A stretch of DNA of 64,000 nt from positions 11,414,001-11,478,000 of the forward strand of contig OY855916.1 of assembly GCA_963693305.1 (NCBI GenBank). The letters run 5' to 3'. Shown one piece after another: positions 52,461 to 64,000 of this stretch. A model generated the notes under the pieces. That model did no database searches, was not told the DNA's origin, and saw only the letters and a list, made by a program, of their open reading frames with translations. Source of the DNA: Meandrina meandrites. Lineage: Eukaryota; Cnidaria; Anthozoa; Scleractinia; Meandrinidae. The first letter of the stretch is position 1; each line of letters starts with the position of its first letter. A program made the translations under genes and the position numbers.

Positions 52461-55400
52461 TGGCCTCAGCCTCAGCTCGGTGGTACCTTACATGTATTTC
52501 GATCATGCAGCCATTGTCGACAGAGTGAGGGATTACCTTGAGGCTTGGCACTCTAGGCGAGACCCAACGTGGGCAATGAGCGTATTGACATACCATCAAT
52601 TAGAAAGTCTTTCGCGTGATTCGATATTGTGCAACAATCGCTTTGTGACGTTTGCTATCGTAGCACGCGCCAATTAGTGAACCGTTAAAAAAGCCGTTAC
52701 CGACTTAACTGCCTTTATGACATTTGAAACTGATGAAGACCGAAGATGCTCTGTCGAAAGTCTCCTGCATGGGGAAAATAACATTTTTTTCAAGCAAGGC
52801 AAGTTACAAGTAGCACGTTGTTCTTCAATGGCGAGCATATCGAACGCACTACCTAATCTACGATTACTCCTAGTATTTATTTATATCAGTTAAGCGTCGC
52901 TTCGGTAGGTCGCTTCCATAGTAACACTAATGTTCCGCACTTTCACGCGCACAATGCTACTTACGCTAGCCTCATGCGCAAGCCCCCACGTGACCAGTGT
53001 AACTATGGAAACCACAGCCATGAATGTCCCAATGTAAAATCGTCGTCGACTGAGGGTAAGAACAAACGCTGCAATTTAAAAAGCAGCTCGAAATCAGATT
53101 ATTTCATCATATTAATTGCACCCATGCTTCCGTTAAAAAACCCTCCGAACTGTAAGTAAGTTTTGTGATTTTAGCTGCATATGCCATGTCCGGGTGAAAC
53201 AAATAGTAGGGCTTATTGTCCGCGCGGTGTCAATTAATTCTAAGCAACAGGAGATTATGGGTAATGTTAATTAGGGTTTGACTTGACAGTTTCACGTTAA
53301 GCTTATTGGAGCCAGTTGCAGAGTTGCAACCACGGCCACTGAATTTGTACACAACATTAGATTACTCTGGTTTAATTTCGGTTTCACGACACTCAATCGA
53401 AAATCGCTCTATCGAATACATATTTGTTGACCGGAAACTGAAGCACGCATGGTTGAATTGAACTCAGTGATTGAATCAAAAATCGATCTAGAGTCGCGCT
53501 TCAGCCGAATCTATACAATTTATATCTTACGCGAAGTGTTATGAAGTGTTACGTTATTTATAAAAAAAGAAACGACCTAAATAATTTGTGTCATACTTCC
53601 TCTTAGATTCAAGTATTAACACCAGAAGTAAAAAAGGTAAGGTAGAGAGGAATCCCGAATTCTCACACCTCCAACGAAACGATTAATTGGTTCTAGAAAT
53701 CGGAGTTAAAATCCAAGGAAAACAACTTTTGGCTCAGGTTATCAGGAGATTCGAGAAATCGGCGAGATTTCACGGAATGATCACTTACTGTTTGGTCCAA
53801 CCATTTCAAATGGATAATAAGGGTTAGACTGTAGCCTCCGGTTAAATATTGCTTCAGGCTTTTCAAGAATTTCAAGAGTTTTAAGCGCCTTCATGAAGCC
53901 CATTTTCTTTTCTTTTTTATCGTCTAGGCGAAAAAACGTTGTGATGTCATAACTGCCTTTGTGACGTCAGGTCTCGCGCGTACTGTCGCATGACGTATAT
54001 GTGACGTACAATGACGAAAAGATTCGATTCAGTGACCCAAGAGCTTTGCAGCCGAAAGACTGTGGACGAGTTCGTGAGAAACAGTTATTTAAAAGAACTA
54101 TCGCCGAGAACTAGTAAAAAATTTCGATGGCAAGAAAATCACGACATGGAGGAAAACGTCTATGGAACATAAATAAGAACAAACAGCAGTGTTAAAACGT
54201 GAATTTAATTACGGATTTAGCAGCCTTTTCCTTTCGCTACCTTCGGGGAGTCGCAACTTCCTGTTAACGAAAACGTATACTGCTGGTATACTATGTGTGG
54301 GCAGGACCATCCTCAAACAGTAAAGATGTTTTGCATAAAATTTGGCGCAAGGAATCAGTTTTTGATTTTATACAAAAAGAGATAGCATTTATATCACTCA
54401 AGACATCGAGACAGTTCGGTGCAGCTTGTTGTACCTGTTAACAAGTCACCTCGTTTGAGGTCTCTACTTTAGTTCGGAACTTTAAGGTAGTTTAACTATC
54501 ACCGATGCGGTAATTATTTCGAAGCTGACGTTTCCAGCGTTTACGCTCCGTGGCTGGGGAATGTCCGCGTGCTAATTGCGGTTTATTTGCCTGATCATTT
54601 GAAGACTATAATTTACTTGGTTTTCACTTGCCCGTAACATATTAACTTAGTTTTTCGCAAAGCGGTAAGCTATTATTTTTTTACTCTTAACGCTTGATGA
54701 AAGTGTGCAGTTTGCTTTATTAGCGATTGATTGCTTGTTGAGCGGTAATTTTCCTGATAACCCAGATCAGCTGGCGCTCAAGATCATGTAATATTCTATC
54801 TTTTTTTTAATCTTGGGTAAAGAAGCAAAACGTGGATAGCATTCAAGGCTAAAATCCTTTTTTGATTTCCTCAATTGTTAAATTCTCAATGGACTTCAAC
54901 ATAGTCTGCTCGACACATGTAGCCGTTAGCTTGTTCCATCAAGAACGTGGGATCTTTTCTCAGCTAGTGTTCACCAAGCTTGACAGTAAAACTTCAAAGC
55001 AGTGTCCAGTTTACCATGCTGACTCGCTTTGAAGCATTCTTGCGTCTTCACTGTATACTAATGTTGAATCCTCCTGTGTCTCTTCTGTATCAGCTTACAG
55101 TAACGAATTAGCTTTTTGTCATCCGTCGGCTGACGAAGCAAACCCTGTAATTTACAAACAACATAAATCATCTGCTCATCAGTTGCCACAGGCTTGAGAG
55201 ACAGCAGAGTGGTAAGAGCGCTCAAACCGAAATCTGCTCATCCTTAGTTATCGTGTAGCTTGAGGGCGTCAGTTTATTTTGGCACTTTTTGTGATTTTAC
55301 TCAAGATCCGCAAACTTACGTTATGCACCATTTAACAGAACATACTTTGAATACACTCTTTTTTAAAAAACGTCTAATTTGGGGGCTGAGGCTGAGCGTT

Positions 55401-55843
55401 CTTATTTTTTTACGATTTGAGGCTAAAAACGTTCTTAACACGTTCTTACGTACATGTAATAAGTCTAAGTTGGGCTACAAACTGAGATGTTCTTCATAGT
55501 GTATCATGCAATAAAAACAACATTGTTAATGTAAGGTATTTCCTTTTACGCATCGACTTCATTGTACTGTTATAGACCCCAGTTTTGCATTTATTTTCCG
55601 ATTTATTTATACTGCACAGGTAACAAGAAATTAAAACAAATGGGCAAAATAAAGACGTTCTCCGACTCTCAGCCTGGGCTATGTTCTAAGCATGTTCTTA
55701 AAAATTTTGGTAAATCTCAGCCTCAACGTTCTTATAATAAACAGCATGCAATGCATGCAGAAGCGATGACGTTTCACAAGGGGTCTTTAAGAATTTTCAG
55801 GAAATTTGACAGAAAATTTCAAGAAAGTTAATAAAAATAGCTG

Positions 55844-56455
55844 ACAACTTCTGTGTTGAATGATTGTTCGACAAAAGTTGCGTTATGTTGCAGGGAGATA
55901 TCTGATACTGACGGCATATGATACAAGGTCAAACGCTGTCTTGAAATTGTTGAGCCCTTTTGTTTTTAAAAAAAGAATAAAGATTTCTGTTTACTAAATC
56001 TTATAAAACACATCAAATATAATTAGTCTCTTTCACTTATACTTAGAATTAGTCCTTTCTAACTGCCCGGGAGTATTTTGCTTTAAGTTCTACGCAGTGC
56101 TTTCTTGTTGAGTTAAACTTGATTTCTTTTCTACTGACGTTTATTCCTGAACAACTTCTGTGTTGAATGACTGTTTGACAAAAGCTGTGTTATCTTGTAG
56201 CACGACATCCGATACTGACAACATAAGATATAAGGTCAAACGCGGTCTTGAAAATGTTTAGCCTTTTTCTTTTAAAAAATGTAAAGATTTCTGTTTACTA
56301 AATCTAATAAAACACATCAAATATAATTTGTGTCTTTCGTTTATACTTAGAATCGGTCCTTTCTAACTGCCCGGGAGTATTTTGCTTTGAGTTCTACGCC
56401 GTGATTTCTTGTTGAGTTTTACTTGAATTCTTTTCTACTGACGTTTATCCCTGAA
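55844..56455. repeat. Tandem duplication, two units of about 305 bp
   Basis: ACAACTTCTGTGTTGAATGA at 55,844 recurs at 56,151, and the two units can be aligned to their ends (GACGTTTATtCCTGAA at about 56,150 and 56,455). Differences are scattered, so the duplication is not recent. Confidence 0.85.
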
Positions 56456-56742
56456 GTTAGTTCCAAATTCTATTCGGTTCTAGAAAGATCGGTCGATTGC
56501 AGCAGAAAACAGATCCCGTCCACTCGCACGACGAATACAACAAGAACACAAACCATGCACCTAGTTCCCAATGCTCTTCGGTTCAATTCAGGGAGTAATC
56601 GTAACACCGTAACACCAAAAATTCCATAAATTCCATCGCTTTTCCGCTCTACAGCATTAACCGATGACGTCATAAAATGACGTCATCGCTTAAAAAAGGT
56701 TCTTATATGAAAAAGAGTGTACTGACAACTTGAAATACCTTT

Positions 56743-57110
56743 TTACTCTCGTGTACCGTTTTGCGCTTTTCTGTCATCTACAAGTTTGTCATATTCTTCT
56801 TTTGTTTGGTGTCCATCCAGGATATCTTCAGTGAGTTTTGGAAGAACAACAGCAAGGTAACCTTCTGTTTCTGGCTGCAGATAAAAAACAAACAATTCAT
56901 ACACATCATGTAATCACTCTCGCAAAAATAGATGAGAAAATCAATTCCTATAAACAGAGATATTCTATCTGATGCCAAACCTTTTCCAATAAGAGATGTG
57001 GCTTAGAAACCAGTTCTTCATTCACTTCAACTAGCTTCCCTCTAATGCAGCTTATAAAGAAAAAGACACATAACAACTGATAATAATAATAGTAATAATA
57101 AATAATAATC

Positions 57111-57143
<33 letters not shown>

Positions 57144-59645
57144 TATAAAGGGGTGGCATTCATTAGGGGGCATTCATTAGGGGAGCAGGGGTGGCGCAGT
57201 GGTGAGAGCGCTCGCCTCCCACCAATGTGGCCCGGGTTCGATTCCTGGACCCAGCGTCATATGTGGGTTGAGTTTGTTGTTGGTTCTCGTCCTTGCTCCG
57301 AGGGTTTTTCTCCGGGTTCTCCGGTTTTCCTCCCTCCATAAAAACTAACACTTCCAAATTCCAATTCGATCTGGAATACACAGTGTCCCCAATCAGCACA
57401 CCAGTGTTAAATACATTTGACACTTAAATAAAGTGATTTATTTTTATTTTATTTTATTTACTGATGGCTCAGGAAATTGTGTCAGATGCGGAAAAGTACA
57501 TGGGAATGCAATCAAAGCCCTCGTAAGGGACCACTTTGGGAATTTGAAAAAGTGGTCATAATGAGAGCTGGTGAATTACGAGAATGAGATCTTGAAAGTT
57601 GCCACATGCTTTTAACATAAAGCTTTTTACCCAAGTCTCAGGTATCACTATTTCTCTCCCTGTAAATCATTTGAACTTTTATCTTCAGATCTTTTTAACC
57701 AAAATTAAGGTAATGTTGTATTTATAATTTAATGTGATCAAGTTGTGTATACTTTTACTAAGATGTTGACTTCTACAAATCAGAATTTTTGAGTGGTCCC
57801 TTATGACAGCTTAAAAACAAAGGAAAAGAGGAGTTGTTTATTTTCAAAAGTACTTGTGGTCACCTAAGGCAGCAATTGCAACAAGAGCTTCTAATTACAA
57901 TGTTTGGGTGACAATGCTGCATTGACATTGCTTTTCCTGCATTTCCTGCATGGGAAGTTTGCCATGCAGACTAGTTCCACAGTCTAGAACTGGTCACTTT
58001 TCAAGAGAATGTTTGCAAAAAGTGCTTCAACTGTATTCAATTCTAACTAAAGGGATGCACATTGGCACCGAAGCATCCTTTTCCATATGTGTCATGGCCA
58101 TTAATATATAACCTACATGTATTCTGCAAATGTAGACAGTTGTTGTATCAAGCTTTGCAAATAACAGCTCAAAATCCATCTGCATTCCCAAATAAAAAAC
58201 CCTGCCCCAAACAGTCTTATTGTTACCCAGGCCAGTGACAATATTTCAGTGTTTTTTTTCTTCTTTCTTTTCTCATTTTGCTGTCATTAGAAGTCAGAGA
58301 GGCTATAGGACCATGGCATTCCTACCTACCTCAGGGTTTTCAATAGTTTTGTAAAGTAGCAGACATAGTTGTGAAAGAACCGGACGTGAAATTTTTCTTG
58401 GCGCCATTTCCCTTTTTCGAAAGCGCCAAAGGTGCAAGCACCTAGGGGGACTGGGGGCATGCATTCCCCAGGAAATTTTTCAAATAGAACACTCAGAGAT
58501 GCCGTTTCCAGCATTTCTCAGTTTCCCAGGCAGGGCTGGAGTTCACTCAAGTTCTCTTTAGATAATAGTAAAAAAATGAAAATAAAAATCTCCCAAATAT
58601 TGGTATCAAAGTACCAGACATGGAATGAGAAACGACCGGACGATATGTCCAGCCTCCACCCTCAAACGAAAACCCTGCTGCCTATAACAGTATTTCATTT
58701 TTTTTCTTTCTTTTTTCACTTTGCTGTCATTATAGGTCAGAGAGGCTATAACACCACAGCATTACTACCTACCTATATAGTGAATACTTTGTACCACTAG
58801 AGCATGTCACTTCACAAATTAGCGAGTCTGGTTGAAGGTGCTGTGCCCCTTTCTTTCCTTTCCCTGACACTTTGTTATCCAGTCGATTCACCTTGGTACT
58901 CACTTGGAAATTCACATTTGTTATTTGCTTACATTTCAGCAAAGGATGAGTTGGTGCAACAGTTATCACACATATCCTAGAATGATTAAAGATAATATGC
59001 ATTCAGACATTTCCTTTGCTTCAGATTATGATAATGAACGTGGAAAAAATAAAACTAATTTACATCATTTAAATAATTGGTAAGATTTCCATATGGCCCC
59101 ATACTTTCCTTTTTTTTACTTTTAATTAAAATTATGCATATAATTTTTGGGGAGATTTTAGAATACTGGGCCACTGACTTATAAAAAACAAAAGGGAGCA
59201 CTCAAATTCAATGAGATGCAAATAATTGGCCCGGTATTTTACAGTTTAATCTGATTCTTTCAGTGATTTCTACTGAAGAATTTGCATGCATACCAACACT
59301 GACACACATATTTTGAAATTAATTGCACAGAATGTAAAGAGAAAGGGAAATTGTATGCATGGATATTGTCCGTCCATGGATTAACTCACCTTTTAAGATG
59401 CTCAAAAACTTTATAAACTTACTTGTTTGAATGCTGCAAAATGCACTGATCTTCACAAAGTTTGCCCTTGATGTCTGGAATGAAAACAACAACATTGTTG
59501 CCAAAAGACGGTGGAAATATTTCCTCTGTGCAAAGAGTTTAATTAAAAGTAATATTTTTAGTCGTATTCAAAGCGAACCTGTCCTAAAGATCCGAGTAAA
59601 ATATCGATCTACCACTGATCTTCTAACACCAACTCCAGCCGCCAT
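56743..59645 (-). CDS. ABITRAM: ABITRAM (FAM206A), actin-binding transcription modulator, five exons
   Basis: Minus-strand exons are 59,579-59,645, 59,423-59,474, 58,773-58,976, 56,981-57,050 and 56,743-56,874. All phases fit and the five sum to 525 nt, giving 174 residues plus stop, close to the usual vertebrate length of about 180. Landmarks are VVDRYFTR and KGKLCEDQCILQHSN at the N-terminus, ICVITVAPTHP and NKVSGKGKKGAQ in the middle, IRGKLVEVNEELVSKP, and ETEGYLAVVLPK near the end. The family has a lipoyl-like beta-barrel fold and is reported to bind actin and affect transcription in neurons. The first donor (gttcgc) is weak; all others are good. It is head-to-head with TRAPPC5. Confidence 0.92.
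57184..57460 (+). mobile_element. tRNA-derived SINE within an ABITRAM-side intergenic/intronic region
   Basis: The A box GGCGCAGTGGTGAGAGCG and B box GGTTCGATTCC lead into a body with gtgggttgagtttgttg and ttctccgggttctccggtttt. It ends in CAGTGTCCCC and CACTTAAATAAAGTG. It lies in the intron between exons 3 and 4 of ABITRAM, in antisense orientation to that gene. An ATA run at 57,082-57,140 precedes it. Confidence 0.75.
58196..58775. repeat. Direct repeat inside ABITRAM intron 3
   Basis: A block at 58,196-58,335 (AAACCCTGC..., a T-rich run, TTGCTGTCATTA, GTCAGAGAGGCTATA, TACCTACCT) recurs at 58,670-58,775. The second copy reaches the exon 3 donor. The duplicated piece therefore carries a copy of the splice-donor surroundings. 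Confidence 0.6.
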
Positions 59646-59698
59646 CTTGTTACATGAGCTACCAGGCCTGCTTACTCAGTAGCCAGGCCTAAAACAAG
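59646..59698. promoter_or_regulatory. Bidirectional promoter between ABITRAM and TRAPPC5
   Basis: Only 53 bp separate the two start codons. The gap contains the inverted pair CAGGCCTG and AGGCCT around CTTACTCAGTAG, with no TATA box. It is very probably one bidirectional promoter whose transcription starts lie close to, or within, this gap. Confidence 0.7.
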
Positions 59699-62600
59699 AT
59701 GGAGTCTGTAAGAAGAAGTCGATCGTCAAATATCCTTGAAAAACCACTCAGTAAAGGAAGGAACGAGGTAATAGATTGTTAAGAATGACAATTAAGATTA
59801 CTGTTCTTAATCTGCGATGTTAATAATCCGCGTCTTGCTTTGTTGTAGATCAATGTGAGTACTTTCGGTTTGCTGTTTTCTGAGATGGTGCAGTATTGTC
59901 AGAACAGAGTTCACACTGTACCTGAACTTCAAACCAAGTGAGTTGTAATTGCAAAAAAACGTTTACAAAAGCAGTATTCTTTATAACCTTGTTAAAGCCG
60001 CTGTATTTTAGTGATTCAGTGAGTATGACACAAATGTTTTAGCTAGACCTAATATAGATCGTTTTCATGCACTGTCATGCAATTAAAATATATATCGAAA
60101 AACCATTCAGTGAATGAGGGAGGTCAAGAAAATGGGATATTATAGGAGATAAGAAAAGTCATTTGTCCAAGCATTAGGTCTGTGCAGGCCCGTAGGGAGG
60201 GGGGGTGCGATGTTTGCGTCCGCACCCCCCCCCCCCCCCCCCCTCCCCACGAGAGCTTTGGAAGTCCGCTTATTGAGAGAAGAAAAATTATCAAAATAAA
60301 GAAATAAAGGGAAATGGTATTTCTGTGCTTCGACTATTTATATTTATATGGTCCTTTGGGTTTAAGGTCCATCATTTGTAGATTCGTGCGGTATATTTTG
60401 GACCAAATTGTGTGATTCTAGGTTAATTTGAATGATACATTCAACCTAATGTCCTTTACTTTTACCTGCCTTGTTTCCTAACAAACTGTTTTCAAAGCGC
60501 ACAAAATGCAGTCTAAGATAACCTTTTTTAAAAAAATTTCCTGGGGGAGGATACCCCACACACCCCTACGTTCTCGCGCCTGTGGTGCTTGGGATTCAGT
60601 ACTGAAGGCGCTCATGCGCACCCCCATGCAAAATCCTGGCTAAGGGCCTGCTGTGCATTATCCCACAACCCAGATATTCATCGAAATGTTTTGCACAATT
60701 TCACAGAACCCAGTATGGATCCCCCATGGTAAAGGATTTGAACCACAATAATATAATTGACTCAAGGTTTTACTCTGACAGTGAAAGTATTTACAATTCA
60801 ACTGTTGAATTGTGTAATGCTGTGTAACACAATATTTATTATTTATTAAGTATCAAAGAGACACAATGCAAGCAGTCTAGGGCTACAGAGACATAGCCCT
60901 TACCAGAATGTCTATGATGTTTCATTAGACTGACTGACTGACTGACTGACTGACTGACTGACTGACTGACTGACTGACTGACTGACTGACTGACTGACTG
61001 ACTGACTGACTGACTGACTGACTGAATGATTGATTTTATTGATAGATTGTCAGAACTAGGCCAGCAAGTTGGTTCCAGAATGCTTGACGTCTTGGTGTTA
61101 AGAGAAAAAGGAATGAAAAGAGAAGTGAGAGTACTAAACATTCTCCTTTTCATCAAATCAGTTTTGTGGAAGGTAACTAAATGTTACGTCTGATGTCTGG
61201 TTTACTGTATGTGATATGCTTGAAATTACCACAGTCTGTTAAAAGTCTTGAAACTCATAACCAAAAGATGAGCTTGGGAACAGGTGCCTTACAGGCAACA
61301 CTCTAGCACAGCGAAGGAGGTCTCCATGGTAATCCTGCAAGCTAAACAAATGTTTTGTTAATGTGCTAAACTTTGTATGGACATTTTGAAACTTCTGTCT
61401 CTTTGTCAGGGTAGCAAATGCTGTTGACCAATAGCAAAGTTTACCTGAAGTCACACAAAGGCAAAGTCAATGTTTATCCTGCTTGGGTGCAGGGTCTTTT
61501 AGCAGAAAATTGGCCTTGCCTTCACACGGCATCTATTCTGCATGCTTTTAAACCACGTGCAGAGGTTACAGACACCAACATGTTGTTAACAGTATGGCCA
61601 GGGGAAGAGAAGTGCTTCACGAAAGGGACCATGCGCCCAAGCTGGATAAATATTGACTTTGCTGTTGTGTGACTACCTGTAGGCTCACACTTATGCCGTA
61701 GATGCATTTTAATTATTTTAAATACACAAGTGTGTGGTGTTGGTTAACAGCTTTTTTATGCTGGTGAAAAGACAGAAGTCTTAAAACATCTGTAAAAGTG
61801 TTTTTCATATTTAGCACATACGGTATTTTACAGGGTTCGCACAGTCTTGAAAAGTCCTTGAATTTTAGGGGGAGTCCTTGAAAAGTCCTTGAATTCCATT
61901 TTTCCTTGAAAAGTCCTTAAATTTCTGTGTAAGTTCTTGAAAAGTCCTTGAATTTTCTTCAACTTCAAACGTAGTGGCGTCAAAAGGAAAGTGCTTTGTA
62001 TAGACTTTGGTATTCTTTTCCTGTGTAAAGCAACTTCAAACACTGTAAAACACGAGTGTTTAAGCAGCTAATAAAGAGAAAAGGCAAGTGAACTGAAAAA
62101 TGTAGAGAAGGAGATGGAGCAAACACTTGAAGCCTTATTAGAAACCTGCTAGCTTGGACTGGGAATGTGGATTTATATACCATCTGTGAAATTACATTCC
62201 TAGTAGGTGGTCCTTGAAAATTCAATTTGGTCCTTGAAAAGTCCTTGAAAACTCCTGGAAAAATGGTTGCGATTTTTTGTACGAACCCTGTTTTAACAAA
62301 ACATTTGTTTAACTTTGTCCATGTTGTATGTGTACAACACCTAATTTGTGCTTTTCAAGTAACCCTGCAAGCTGCTACAACCAGATACCAGATACTTGAG
62401 GAATCACTGCAAGCAAGCGACTATATTTTGATTGCAAAGTGCTCTTGCTTCACAACCACCCCCAAGCTACATAAGTCTAGGACAACCACTAACCAGCATT
62501 ATCTTGACTTATTTTGCGTAAATTACATTTAGCTGCATAAATGAAATATTTATTTTCTCATACATATGAAAGCATATTTTATAAACAAAAGGCTGTTGAG

Positions 62601-63079
62601 TCCTGCTACATGAATATCACAACACTAAGAAAAAAGGTTCTGCTCAACAGCATTAAACAGAATAAATTGTAGATTGAACTACACTTTTAATTGCATACTT
62701 TAGAGACAAAAAGTAAATTTTAGATTTAACTAATAATTGGTGTTCACAGTGGAACATGATTTGCTCCTCCAGAACCTTAGTGTTCTTACAAAGGGGTGCA
62801 TTTATTGGCAAGTCAGGATTTTATCTTTTTTAGTTTTAGTTTGTTTCATGAGATATTGTTTCCTTCAAATTGATAAATCTGTTTAATTATCTTCACAGTG
62901 TAATGAGTTAATTGTCTTAGTTTATTATCCACTGTAAATTCAAAATTAGTATTACACGTACTTCTGAATTATTATCTTGTTTCAATGTACTGTAATTAAT
63001 GCACCTTACATTTTGTTGTAGTCCTTATTTGGCAAGGAAGCAGATAAACTGGAACAAGCTAATGATGATGACAAAACAT
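59699..63079 (+). CDS. TRAPPC5: TRAPPC5 (TRS31 family), TRAPP complex subunit, 3' end outside window
   Basis: Plus-strand exons are 59,699-59,767, 59,849-59,937, 61,046-61,172 and 63,022-63,079, all with GT-AG borders and consistent phases. They give 114 residues of an expected total near 190. Landmarks are NILEKPLSKGRNE, FGLLFSEMVQYCQNRV, LGQQVGSRMLDVLVLREKG, LNILLFIKSVLWK and SLFGKEADKLEQAND, all as in animal TRAPPC5. The protein has the Bet3-like fold and is a core subunit of the TRAPP tethering complexes that activate Rab GTPases in ER-Golgi traffic. The last exon or exons must lie beyond 64,000. Exon 3 begins 21 bases after a long GACT microsatellite. Confidence 0.95.
60928..61024. repeat. 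(GACT)n microsatellite
   Basis: About 24 uninterrupted tetranucleotide units end only 21 bases before exon 3 of TRAPPC5. They occupy the place where the branch point and pyrimidine tract would normally lie. Confidence 0.95.
61831..62290. mobile_element. MITE with CAGGGTTCGYACA ends
   Basis: The left end reads CAGGGTTCGCACA and the right end TGTACGAACCCTG, enclosing 434 bp with many copies of CCTTGAAAAGTCCTTGAA. The ends are typical of widespread hAT-type miniature elements. The expected 8-bp duplication was not clear. A further partial end is at 63,209-63,222. It lies in TRAPPC5 intron 3. Confidence 0.6.
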
Positions 63080-64000
63080 GTATCCTTTCAATCAGAATAA
63101 AGCCCAATGAAATTTGCTAATGCGTTCTGTGAGCCTGTTATCGTGTTTCATTGTCTACCCTAGATTGAATTTTCAAATGTAATTTTTCAACGGCCTTTAT
63201 CAAAATCAGGGTTCGTACAGAGTGTTGAATTCTTAAAAATGTCTGGAAATTTGCAAACTCAAAGTTTTATAAGGTAGACAAATTTCAAGTAAGTAAACTT
63301 ATAATTGCGATCAAAGAATTTTCAATTTTTCAACCGTTAGTCCCCTACCTGCACGTCCTCACAGCTATTATTTTGGTTGTCACGCAACACTGTTCTCCTC
63401 AACAAACCACTATTTGTTTGGAAAATGAAAATAATCATTTTGTTCACAAAAAAGTGTGCAAACCCTGCAAAATGTACCTCTCACAGCTACATGTAGAGCC
63501 AGTTTTTGTAGCGTGTTGTTGTTGGTTAGGGGCCAGGTGGGAGTGCAGAAGATTTAAACTTCATTAGGCCTAAGTCTATAAGACAAGAAACATGTTTTGG
63601 GTGCACTTGTTTAAGTGAGTTCCAGGCTGGCAAATCGTACCTCTAGTATACCTAGAGAACTACAATGGGCAACAAAAGTAGTTGAGACAGTACCTTGAAA
63701 CAGGGACTGTGGACACCATTTTAAGGTGGCAGCATTTGGGGTCACTGAACATTCTACCATTTCTCATGCATTTGTGCACCATCATATTTACAACCACAAT
63801 AAATATAACATAGCTGCCCCCACTTAGTATACCTTCCAATGCAGTGAGACTGCCTAAGCTTGCTACTTTTTGAAGTTGGCAAAGTTTCTCCTGTGGTTCT
63901 TCAGCACAGCTGTACTGAGCCTTTGACTTCATGAAGCACATGTCTTTTGTTACCTCAAATGGTAAAATTATTCCTGGCATCTGGAGCCCTAAAAAACAAT
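63080..64000. other. TRAPPC5 intron 4, no exon found
   Basis: After the donor at 63,080 (gtatcc) no continuation of TRAPPC5 is seen before the window ends. An open frame on the minus strand at 63,660-63,980 has no recognisable content. Confidence 0.5.

Larger units (their letters stand above)
51105..55843. other. Gene-poor stretch
   Basis: A fragment of the tttaggcaggcctaaaagcg repeat lies at 51,285-51,320, a TGATT pentanucleotide run at 51,846-51,908 and a 27-bp tandem repeat at 52,343-52,460. No exon with convincing support was found in the rest. Confidence 0.35.

Noticed and set aside
63660..63980. 106-codon minus-strand ORF at the right edge
   Set aside because: Low-complexity content and no recognisable motif; it lies inside the TRAPPC5 intron.

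Overview
The window is nuclear DNA of an animal, most likely a stony coral or other anthozoan. It is AT-rich, intron-rich, full of tRNA-derived SINEs and foldback elements of types I know from scleractinian genomes, and carries conserved metazoan genes split by GT-AG introns. A complete 14.4 kb Maverick/Polinton (adintovirus-like) element sits in the middle.

Layout. At 0.4-0.6 kb is the last exon of an unidentified plus-strand gene. At 1.3-2.5 kb are three phase-compatible minus-strand exons of a mucin-like, probably membrane-receptor, protein carrying an 84-bp coding minisatellite. From 3.4 to 18.4 kb is repeat-dominated sequence: SINEs, foldback elements, and a tyrosine-recombinase (DIRS/Ngaro-like) retroelement whose two halves are separated by sequence carrying a Penelope-like GIY-YIG fragment.

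The Maverick (18,406-32,764) has 265-bp terminal inverted repeats that differ at one base in my reading and a 5-bp TAATG target duplication. All its reading frames are open. They encode a protein-primed DNA polymerase B, an rve-type integrase, a FtsK/A32-like packaging ATPase, a probable double-jelly-roll capsid protein, a PD-(D/E)XK-like nuclease, a tail-fibre-like protein, several small membrane proteins, a large conserved-looking unknown, and a Cys/His-repeat protein. The inverted repeats contain promoter sequence plus the first 29 codons of the outermost gene at each end, so two unrelated proteins share one SAP-like N-terminus.

From 33 to 44 kb are three single-exon ORFs of an unrecognised family that end in the same class-I PDZ-ligand-like tail, two of them with duplicated upstream sequence. 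From 35.6 to 37.4 kb is a foldback unit with ATCGAT-rich ends. At 48.2-49.4 kb are two exons of a putative secreted protein, and at 49.5-51.1 kb a long-arm foldback element flanked by TTAA. From 51 to 56.7 kb is mostly gene-free DNA.

The right end holds a head-to-head pair of conserved genes: ABITRAM (minus, all five exons) and TRAPPC5 (plus, four exons, running off the window). Their start codons are 53 bp apart, so they very probably share a bidirectional promoter. Coordinates of spliced genes come from reading splice sites and phases by eye.
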